DNA from: Spirochaetota bacterium
GTDB taxonomy: Bacteria; Spirochaetota; Spirochaetia; Treponematales; UBA12059
Assembly (NCBI GenBank): GCA_029565815.1
Contig: JAKQNL010000249.1
Coordinates: 1 to 12,271 of the forward strand
Direction: 5' to 3'
DNA: 12,271 nt
Made by a program: the position numbers and the translations under genes. Under the pieces are notes generated by a model. The model made no database searches. It was given only the letters and a program-made list of their open reading frames with translations, and had not been told where the DNA came from. This document shows positions 7,051 through 12,271 of the stretch, piece after piece (the stretch's first letter is position 1; each line of letters begins with the position of its first letter).

Positions 7051-8562
7051 TTATAACTGCGTTCGTATGTATAGGCCTGCGCTCCAGGATGAAGGAAGGC
7101 CGGCTTTTGTCCAGCTAGCCCCAGAGCTTAGCCCAAGGATTATGGGCGCTTGGCCTGGAAAAAATCTAGCGTCTAATGCAAGGCTGATTCCCGGTTGTAG
7201 ATCAAAGCCTTTGTCCAAGGCCTTTGTCCACGCCGAAGCGGACAGCGAGCCGGAAGCGTAATAGCCTGCAAGGTTTAGGCTTAGGGCCAGGGATGCAGCC
7301 AGCTCCGCTTGCGGAATCCAGTGCGCGCCTAGTGCAGGATATACGGACAGGTAGACGGATGGCGTTCCAAAGCTTATGGCCGGCCCAAGCCGTACCCAGG
7401 AATCGCCGCCTGCGTCTGCCCGTCCGTCTGCCACTATGGCAAGGCCCTTGGTCGCGCCCCCTGTCCGGGCCGTGGCGAGAGGAATGCGCAGCGAGCCTCC
7501 GACTAGGCCCAAGTCGGGCGTCGCGATAGCGTATACGCCCATGTCGAACGCGCTTTGTACGCGTACGCCCATATCGATGAGTAATCCAACGACGTGGGCA
7601 CCTGCGCTGTGCTGCGAATACACAGCCCCCATGCCAACGCTTAGCAAATCAGTGGACCGGGATAGTGCGTCGGGGCATAGCGCGGATCCGCTAATGCCCA
7701 TGAACGATCCTTCCGGTGGTAGAAAGAGCGACGAGTCCAGCCTTACCGTTCCTTCAAAGCTGAATGCGGCGCCGTCGTAACCGGTAGTTTCGGTTACAAT
7801 ACGATAGCTACCGTCCGAAAGCGGCATGCCTTGTTCGTCCAAACCGTCCCAAAATACCCGCTGGGATTTTTGCGTGAACGGAGGCGATTCGATGATAGCT
7901 ACCTGGATGCCACTCGCGTCGTACACAAAGCTCGTAGCGCCGCCGCTGGCGCTTGCAGCCCAGCTGATTTCCAGTAAGCCGTTCGCGCCGCCGTTGCGCG
8001 GATTAAAGCTCCTGGCCGACAGCAACCAGTCGCTTACCGTAAACGGAGCCTGCACAAGGCTTGCAGACAGCCATACAGTCATGCGCGCCGGAATGTAAAC
8101 AGAATATGTTTTGTCTTCATAACCGAATGCGGATAGCGTTACCGTTGTCTGGCCTGCTGGCAGTACGATACTTCCCTGCGGATATGTTTTTCCGTATGCG
8201 CTTACGGTGGTTTCTGGCGGATCAGCCTGTACGAAGAGGAAGCCGGTGATTTGCTCCATGGTCACAAGCACCGTGGTTTTTGTATCCGCCGCAAGGTTTA
8301 GGTAAAAGACCGAGTCGTAGTAGCCGTGTTTCTGGAGCGATATCGCATAGCGGCCCGGGGCTAGCTTAGCAAGGCTTACAGGAGCATTTCCGGCCAGAGC
8401 GTGGTTTATGTACACCGACACTCCGCGCAAGCTTATCTGAACCGCGAGTGAACACAGGCCGCCTTGGTCTAGGTTTGTCGTTTCCATACTGATAATCGCT
8501 TCGGCCTGTGCTGCAAAAACAGAGGCTAAAAAGATCAGCGCTAGTACTGTTCGCCTAAACAT
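7051..8562 (-). CDS. Secreted PEGA-repeat envelope protein with FlgD-like and barrel-like regions
   Basis: This 503-residue protein begins with a signal peptide (about 1-22, ending AAQAEA). Two PEGA-type surface repeats follow: about 40-105 (APVSLAKLAPGRYAISLQK and following) and about 108-172 (DPPETTVSAYGKTY, then AGQTTVTLSAFGYEDKTY). Residues about 175-275 resemble a FlgD-like Ig domain, with FWDGLDEQGMPLSDGSYRIV as its signature. The last 225 residues alternate small and hydrophobic residues (for example SVYLSVYPALGAHW) like a beta-barrel or large beta-sheet, so outer-membrane placement is likely. Function is unknown; PEGA proteins are frequent in spirochaete envelopes. The ATG has GAGGAGG seven bases upstream. 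The C-terminus ends in Leu, not the Phe common in many outer-membrane barrels. A 13-base-period repeat lies within the gene (7207-7230). Confidence 0.8.
   Translation of the reverse strand: MFRRTVLALIFLASVFAAQAEAIISMETTNLDQGGLCSLAVQISLRGVSVYINHALAGNAPVSLAKLAPGRYAISLQKHGYYDSVFYLNLAADTKTTVLVTMEQITGFLFVQADPPETTVSAYGKTYPQGSIVLPAGQTTVTLSAFGYEDKTYSVYIPARMTVWLSASLVQAPFTVSDWLLSARSFNPRNGGANGLLEISWAASASGGATSFVYDASGIQVAIIESPPFTQKSQRVFWDGLDEQGMPLSDGSYRIVTETTGYDGAAFSFEGTVRLDSSLFLPPEGSFMGISGSALCPDALSRSTDLLSVGMGAVYSQHSAGAHVVGLLIDMGVRVQSAFDMGVYAIATPDLGLVGGSLRIPLATARTGGATKGLAIVADGRADAGGDSWVRLGPAISFGTPSVYLSVYPALGAHWIPQAELAASLALSLNLAGYYASGSLSASAWTKALDKGFDLQPGISLALDARFFPGQAPIILGLSSGASWTKAGLPSSWSAGLYIRTQL
7207..7230. 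repeat. Short direct repeat inside the PEGA gene, 13-base period
   Basis: GCCTTTGTCCA occurs at 7207-7217 and again at 7220-7230. The period is not a multiple of three, yet the protein continues in barrel-like sequence on both sides, so it does not seem to have broken the gene. Confidence 0.4.
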
Positions 8563-8592
8563 TAGCTGGCCTCCTCGGGGCTGTACTCAGGA

Positions 8593-8621
8593 ATTTTTTT
8601 AGCTAAGAGAGGCTCTGTCAA
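8593..8621 (-). promoter_or_regulatory. Candidate promoter of the PEGA-DUF362-fumarase genes
   Basis: On the - strand, a perfect TTGACA (+ strand 8616-8621), a 17-base spacer and AAAAAT (8593-8598) sit just upstream of the PEGA gene. Predicted transcription starts near 8586, about 24 bases before the ATG and upstream of its ribosome-binding site. The -10 box matches at four of six positions. Confidence 0.42.
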
Positions 8622-8630
8622 AAGTGACAG
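8615..8630. promoter_or_regulatory. 16-base dyad over the -35 box: operator or weak terminator
   Basis: CTGTCA (8615-8620), four bases, then TGACAG (8625-8630) form a perfect dyad that overlaps the -35 box of the PEGA promoter. It could be a repressor or activator site. Because it lies 11 bases past the HlyIII-like gene's stop and is followed on the - strand by a moderately T-rich stretch, it could instead be a poor terminator for that gene. Confidence 0.35.
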
Positions 8631-8640
8631 ACTGTTGAAA

Positions 8641-9297
8641 CTAGCTTAGAAACGAGCTTATGCCGAAATACTGGCAGGCCGAACCGGCGACAGCACAGGC
8701 AAGCCAGATACTTTCCGCGTACGGAAACCCCCTGCGGTCTTTCCACACAAAACCTATCAGGTACACAACCCCGCCCAACAGGAGCCAACCAGCAGCGAGC
8801 CCGCCCAGGGCTTGCCGCACCGAGACAATAGCCGGAAATGCAAGGAAAAACGACGTGTAGCCAATAAGCAGAATCAGGTGTCTCATTGGACCGAGGATGG
8901 TCAGGTGAAGGATGTACGCGACCACGGCGTAGGCGAGTGCGAAGGAGAAGGGCAGCCATCGGGCCAAGCCGTCCAGGTAGGAAAACAAAACAGGCATGAG
9001 GGTTCCGGCTACCAGAAAAAAAGCGCCGGCGTCGTCAAGCGAACCAAGCACGCGGGAGCCCGGAGAAAATCGGTACAGCGCGCTCATGACAAAGCGGTAT
9101 ACGATGCATGCGCCGTAAATGGACACTGCGGCTACATAGCCGGCTCCGGTATGGCCGCGGCTTACACTGGCGGCGGCCCGCACGACAAGCACGGTAAAGC
9201 CACCGAGGGCAAGGGCTGCTCCTATGATGGAAATAATCGCTGAAGCGATATCCTTTCCGGCTGGCTGCGCATGCCGCGTACCTGTCTGTGCTTCCAT
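8641..9297 (-). CDS. HlyIII/PAQR-family-like integral membrane protein, metal site lost
   Basis: This 218-residue protein has about seven hydrophobic segments (near 17-42, 53-72, 91-107, 113-131, 138-157, 164-184 and 197-216). It fits the hemolysin III (YqfA/YplQ) layout: SALYRFSPGSRVLGSLDDAG (72-91), AGTLMPVLFSYL (97-108) and a last segment with ESIWLACAVAGSACQYF (195-211). From memory, functional HlyIII proteins have E-x-x-N-x-x-TH at the first segment, LYH at the second, LDH at the third and H-x-x-x-H plus a later His at the last. Here these read K/S/S, LYR (Arg76), LDD (Asp88 kept, Asp89), Glu195-xxx-Leu199 and Gln209. A hydrolase or zinc role is therefore doubtful. The ATG at 9297 has GGAGG four bases upstream; a longer frame to 9633 overlaps the divergent glycosidase gene. 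Confidence 0.7.
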   Translation of the reverse strand: MEAQTGTRHAQPAGKDIASAIISIIGAALALGGFTVLVVRAAASVSRGHTGAGYVAAVSIYGACIVYRFVMSALYRFSPGSRVLGSLDDAGAFFLVAGTLMPVLFSYLDGLARWLPFSFALAYAVVAYILHLTILGPMRHLILLIGYTSFFLAFPAIVSVRQALGGLAAGWLLLGGVVYLIGFVWKDRRGFPYAESIWLACAVAGSACQYFGISSFLS

Positions 9298-9378
9298 TGC
9301 GCCTCCGTGTATCCTGCAAAAAACCGACAGCCTCAGACTAGCCCAAAGGGGCAATGCAGGCAAGCGCCCGGTGCGGTA

Positions 9379-9408
9379 TTGCCGGCTCGGGTGCATACGC
9401 GCTACCAT
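9379..9408 (+). promoter_or_regulatory. Promoter candidate giving a leaderless NagZ-like transcript
   Basis: TTGCCG (9379-9384), an 18-base spacer and TACCAT (9403-9408; four of six consensus positions) end six bases before the ATG at 9415. Transcription would begin at or next to the start codon. This agrees with the lack of any Shine-Dalgarno sequence there. Confidence 0.38.
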
Positions 9409-9414
9409 AAACAA

Positions 9415-10641
9415 ATGCATAGATCCCGCACCCGTTACACCATTGCATCTATCCCGTTTGTTTATTTGCTCTGTGCTGTCCTTACTAGTTGCGGCAATGC
9501 CACGGTGGCTACGCACTGGCAGATGGAAGGCGGTTTTGCATATCGGCTTGCCGGCGCCGGCTTGGCTGCACGCATGGAAACGCGTGCGCTTGCAGGGCAG
9601 GTCATCATGGCTGGCGTTACCGGAGCCGGCCAAATGCCGGATTGGAACGAGCGCTTCATACGGGAACTGGCCCCGGGCGCCGTGGTGCTATTCGGCTTTA
9701 ACGTAAGTGAAAAGCCCTGGGACATGGTGTCGTACCTGGATACCGTGCGTTCGGCATGCACAACTGTTGCTCCATTTATAGCCATCGACCACGAAGGCGG
9801 GCCGGTGTTCCGCTTTAAGGCAGGTCTTACCCGGCTGCCTGCGCCCAGGGATATTGGCGTGGTCGGAGACAAGGCTGCACAAACGGCTGGATACATAGCC
9901 GGAACGGAATTGCGCGCATTGGGCATCAGCCTTAATTTAGCGCCGGTAGTAGAAGCATCCGACAAACGCAACCGCGAATTTCTAGGGCCTCGCGCATGGG
10001 CAGACACGTATGCTCGCGCCGGCCACCTGGCATCCTTGTTCCTGCGTTCTTGTCAGGAAGCCGGGACTGCTGGAGCCATCAAGCATTTTCCGGGCAATGC
10101 GGCTGTAGATCCGCACAAAGCCCGAGCGATGTTGGACGCATCCATGGAAGAGCTGGAAGAACAGCACCTTGCAGCGTTCCGTCTCGCGCTAGCCTGCGAG
10201 CCTACTGCCGTTGTGCTTTCCCATGTGTGGGCAAGCGCGTTGGATCCGGATAATCCGGTAACCCTGTCGGCAAAAGCCATAGAGCTCCTAAAAGTGGAAC
10301 TTGGCTTTACGGGCATTGCGCTCACCGATGATATTCTCATGCAAGGTTTGGGTGGCGAGCCTATGGGGCCGGCAAACGCGGTTGCTGCCCTTAGTGCAGG
10401 CGCGGACATGATCATGATGTCCGGTGGAGCTGTCATGATGAAGGCCCGCGACGCCATCCTCCAGGCCGTACAGGGCGGCCAGCTTAGCCTTGCCCGATTA
10501 CAGGATGCGGCCGCCCGGGTGCTTGCACAAAAGTTGCGCTTTGGCCTACTGGGCCAGCATGAGCAGCACGCTAGTTTTGCAGAATTTACAAAACTCGTGG
10601 AAGAAAACCGGGCACGGCTCAAAGAAGTAATGAAACCATAG
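9415..10641 (+). CDS. Lipoprotein glycoside hydrolase family 3, NagZ-like beta-N-acetylhexosaminidase
   Basis: This 408-residue protein has a lipoprotein signal (VYLLCAVLTSCG, acylated Cys26), so it is probably anchored in the envelope. The family 3 barrel shows FIAIDHEGGPVFRF (121-134), a KHFPG loop (223-227) with the Asp232-Pro-His234 acid/base dyad, and TDDILMQGL (304-312) with the nucleophile Asp, probably Asp305. The length fits single-domain NagZ enzymes, which remove N-acetylglucosamine from muropeptides or other glycans, so a role in peptidoglycan turnover is likely. The KHFPG loop is oddly short: the usual GHGDT stretch before the D-x-H dyad is reduced to Asn-Ala-Ala. Upstream starts (from 9271) would cross the divergent gene's start and have no signal peptide. 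No ribosome-binding site precedes 9415. Confidence 0.87.
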   Translation: MHRSRTRYTIASIPFVYLLCAVLTSCGNATVATHWQMEGGFAYRLAGAGLAARMETRALAGQVIMAGVTGAGQMPDWNERFIRELAPGAVVLFGFNVSEKPWDMVSYLDTVRSACTTVAPFIAIDHEGGPVFRFKAGLTRLPAPRDIGVVGDKAAQTAGYIAGTELRALGISLNLAPVVEASDKRNREFLGPRAWADTYARAGHLASLFLRSCQEAGTAGAIKHFPGNAAVDPHKARAMLDASMEELEEQHLAAFRLALACEPTAVVLSHVWASALDPDNPVTLSAKAIELLKVELGFTGIALTDDILMQGLGGEPMGPANAVAALSAGADMIMMSGGAVMMKARDAILQAVQGGQLSLARLQDAAARVLAQKLRFGLLGQHEQHASFAEFTKLVEENRARLKEVMKP

Positions 10642-10657
10642 CGCTTTTTTGCTCGCG

Positions 10658-10686
10658 TTAATAAGCCATAGCGCCGTGCCGATACT
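10658..10686 (+). promoter_or_regulatory. Promoter candidate giving a leaderless VWA transcript
   Basis: TTAATA (10658-10663), a 17-base spacer and GATACT (10681-10686) each match consensus at four of six positions and end six bases before the GTG at 10693. The purine run between (AAGG) is too close to the GTG to serve as a normal ribosome-binding site. Confidence 0.35.
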
Positions 10687-10692
10687 GTAAGG

Positions 10693-11895
10693 GTGAAAAA
10701 GTCTGGTCGCGCGCTTGTAACGCTGTTTACCCTGTGCATGGCGCTAGGGCCCTTTGCATCAAGCTACGGGCAGGCAGTAGGCACTGGCGCGCCCGCAGCT
10801 TTGGTCATTGGGTCACAAGACCTGCGTGTGGAACAGCGTGACGACGGCGGCTACCACCTGTTTGTGCGCGCCGTTATCGGTGTTCAATCGATACTGCTAA
10901 CCGAGACAACCCGCGATCCTTCGGGCAAGGCCGACAACTACGCGTACCGTGCTGAAACGTGGAACCCGATAAATGGCGACGAAAAACGCATGCTGGACGG
11001 CCAGTTTATCGACCCTAAGGCGGGCATCTATTCGCTCATCGATTCCACGCCAGAGCCGGACGCAGAGTTCGGTTCGGCTTTCCACGTGTTCATTCCTTGG
11101 GTGGTCCAGTGGGGCTACAGCTGGGCGCGCTCTGGCCGGCAGTTCATAGCGGACGGTACCTTCATAAACATACGCGCGTTTAGCCTACCGTACGCGGATT
11201 ACGCGGGCAGCTTTAGCGACAATCCGTTTACGCTCCGGGTTACGCAGCGTCCGTTCCCGCGCGCGCAGGCGCCCGCCGCTTTACCAGTGCCGGAATCGAA
11301 ACCCGTGCTAACACCTGACTTAAAGCCCTATATGCCGGATACGGTGCAATCATTCTCTTCCATTGCAGATGCTACGGGTGGCTTACGCGAGTATTCGCCT
11401 AATCCGGAAGACATAATCCCGGCGCTGGACCGTATCCTGTCGAGCGTACAGGGGCAGGAACTGGATCTGGTGCTGTGTTTAGACACCACGGAATCCATGG
11501 CCGACGATATCGACGCGGTGCGGGCCGGCTTGCCCGAACTTATCGCCCGCCATGCGGCCAGGTTCCGAATTGTACGTTTTGGTCTTGTGCTGTACCGGGA
11601 CTACTACGAGGACTATGTGGTGAGCCGCTCGGATTTTACTTCGGACCAAGCCTCTTTTATGCGCGAGGTGAACCGGGCCAGAACCATGGGCGGCCGTGAT
11701 ATACCGGAAGCCGTGTACGAAGCCTTGTACGAAGCCTTGAGCGGCTATGCGTGGAGCGCATCCAATCGCGTCATCGTGCTTATAGGAGACGCGCCGCCCC
11801 ATCCCATACCCCGGGGGAAAATAGACAAAGCGATGACCTTGGCAAAGGCTAAGGAACTGAACGTTAGGATGGATGTCATTATCCTGCCACATTAA
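10693..11895 (+). CDS. Secreted von Willebrand factor A-domain protein
   Basis: This 400-residue protein has a signal peptide (1-28, cleaved near SSYGQA). Residues about 35-187 form a beta-rich domain of unknown family with many Trp and Tyr (HVFIPWVVQWGYSW, 131-144). A Pro-rich linker (188-216) follows. The VWA domain covers about 255-400: LVLCLDTTESMADDI (259-273) supplies the MIDAS D-x-T-x-S metal site (Asp264, Thr266, Ser268), with YRDYYEDY (301-308), MGGRDIPEAV (332-341, Asp336) and VIVLIGDAPPHP (360-371). It most resembles single-VWA secreted proteins that bind protein partners through Mg2+. It may act in the periplasm or at the surface; the partner is unknown. The GTG start is the only in-frame start before the signal peptide. 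Its neighbours are envelope genes too. Confidence 0.82.
   Translation: MKKSGRALVTLFTLCMALGPFASSYGQAVGTGAPAALVIGSQDLRVEQRDDGGYHLFVRAVIGVQSILLTETTRDPSGKADNYAYRAETWNPINGDEKRMLDGQFIDPKAGIYSLIDSTPEPDAEFGSAFHVFIPWVVQWGYSWARSGRQFIADGTFINIRAFSLPYADYAGSFSDNPFTLRVTQRPFPRAQAPAALPVPESKPVLTPDLKPYMPDTVQSFSSIADATGGLREYSPNPEDIIPALDRILSSVQGQELDLVLCLDTTESMADDIDAVRAGLPELIARHAARFRIVRFGLVLYRDYYEDYVVSRSDFTSDQASFMREVNRARTMGGRDIPEAVYEALYEALSGYAWSASNRVIVLIGDAPPHPIPRGKIDKAMTLAKAKELNVRMDVIILPH
11716..11739. repeat. Perfect 12-base tandem duplication inside the VWA gene
   Basis: TACGAAGCCTTG occurs twice in a row and encodes Tyr-Glu-Ala-Leu twice. The phase is kept, and the helix after the MIDAS Asp loop often has a similar pattern, so this may be normal protein sequence and not a recent expansion. 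Confidence 0.5.
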
Positions 11896-11938
11896 AAATT
11901 CCGGTTTACAACACCGGGTATGTCGGGATACTATCGAC

Positions 11939-11947
11939 TGCTATAAT
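11939..11947 (+). promoter_or_regulatory. Extended -10 promoter of the LysM gene
   Basis: TG-C-TATAAT (11939-11947) is a perfect extended -10 element; no convincing -35 box is present, and extended -10 promoters may lack one. Transcription would start near 11954, leaving a leader of only about six bases. The GGGGGA at 11948-11953, which would otherwise be the ribosome-binding site, would then be upstream of the transcript start. Confidence 0.5.
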
Positions 11948-11959
11948 GGGGGAATATTG

Positions 11960-12271
11960 ATGGCTCGACGACATGGCCACTGGGCCGACAGGCTTTTAGC
12001 CGAACGGCTGAACGCACGCAGCTGCGCGGTGTTAGGCTCCGCGTTCTTCATGCTGTTTCTCCTATCCCCCGCACCGATGATGTCCGGCTCAGGCTCCGGT
12101 AGCGTCGACGCAAGCGCACCGGAAATGGTCCTCTTGCTCGATTTGAATTCCGAAGCAGCCGAAGCGCCCCCCGATGAAGGCTTGTATTACACGGTGCACC
12201 AGGTGCAAAAGGGCGATACCGTTTCGGACATAGCATCGCGATTTGGCGTTACCGTAGATGCAGTCGTTACC
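11960..12271 (+). CDS. LysM-domain envelope protein, probably a cell-wall peptidase (5' part only)
   Basis: The first 104 residues are in the window and the frame stays open at its end. The N-terminus is MARRHGHWADRLLAERLNAR, a basic cytoplasmic stretch. It is followed by a hydrophobic segment (about 23-38, VLGSAFFMLFLLSPAP), so the protein is either anchored or exported. Residues from about 78 begin a LysM motif, HQVQKGDTVSDIASRFGVTV, which binds peptidoglycan. In spirochaetes this layout (membrane segment, linker, LysM) usually continues into an M23 endopeptidase domain, but that part lies outside the window. The ATG at 11960 is preceded by GGGGGA at a workable distance. Confidence 0.8.
   Translation, partial: MARRHGHWADRLLAERLNARSCAVLGSAFFMLFLLSPAPMMSGSGSGSVDASAPEMVLLLDLNSEAAEAPPDEGLYYTVHQVQKGDTVSDIASRFGVTVDAVVT

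Noticed and set aside
9298..9633. N-terminal extension of the HlyIII-like protein
   Set aside because: It would cross the start region of the divergent glycosidase and has Cys/Arg-rich, low-quality sequence. GGAGG before the ATG at 9297 fixes the start.
10636..10674. CCATAGCGC direct repeat (10636-10644 and 10666-10674)
   Set aside because: Two nine-base copies, one of which spans a stop codon; no third copy or pairing suggests a function.
11901..11917. CCGGT...ACCGG hairpin after the VWA gene as a terminator
   Set aside because: Five base pairs with no T-run in the + direction. The T-rich side faces the - strand, where no gene ends.
1..12271. tRNA, rRNA, CRISPR arrays, insertion sequences, prophage or defence genes
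   Set aside because: I saw no cloverleaf-like segments, regularly spaced repeats, transposase or integrase motifs, or composition break marking a mobile region.

Overview
The window is about 12.3 kb of GC-rich, gene-dense bacterial DNA with no RNA genes, insertion sequences or CRISPR repeats that I can see. The likely source is an anaerobic diderm bacterium, most plausibly a Treponema-like spirochaete. The clues are a ferredoxin-dependent 2-oxoacid oxidoreductase, a two-domain class I (4Fe-4S) fumarase, a DUF362 protein with a ferredoxin tail, and many secreted envelope proteins (PEGA/FlgD-like/barrel protein, lipoprotein NagZ-like enzyme, secreted VWA protein, LysM protein). The phylum is inferred from gene content and was not tested by a search.

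Left part (1-1608, + strand): the 3' end of the 2-oxoacid:ferredoxin oxidoreductase beta gene overlaps the gamma gene by four bases, and a strong intrinsic terminator follows. A promoter overlaps the terminator's T-tract and drives a secreted protein whose signal peptide and mature part lie in different frames.

Middle (1687-4199): a dimethylarginine dimethylaminohydrolase (DDAH) gene and a class I glutamine amidotransferase gene, one base apart. Then come a stand-alone PAS protein on the - strand and a divergent Nudix hydrolase whose 3' end overlaps that of the convergent fumarase gene.

Minus-strand block (4169-9297): transcribed right to left, a HlyIII/PAQR-like membrane protein, a PEGA-repeat envelope protein, a DUF362-ferredoxin protein and class I fumarase. 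The last two genes are joined by a TAATG stop/start overlap.

Right part (9415-12271, + strand): three envelope genes in a row, a lipoprotein family 3 glycosidase (NagZ-like), a secreted von Willebrand A protein and a LysM protein cut by the window end. Each has a -10-like box very close to the start codon, and for the first two the predicted transcript starts on the start codon itself.

The points most worth a second look are the frameshift with a paired slippery heptamer and hairpin (958-999), the HlyIII-like protein lacking every family metal ligand, the apparent leaderless starts, and the coupled DUF362-ferredoxin/fumarase pair. I did not find a clear new multi-gene system.
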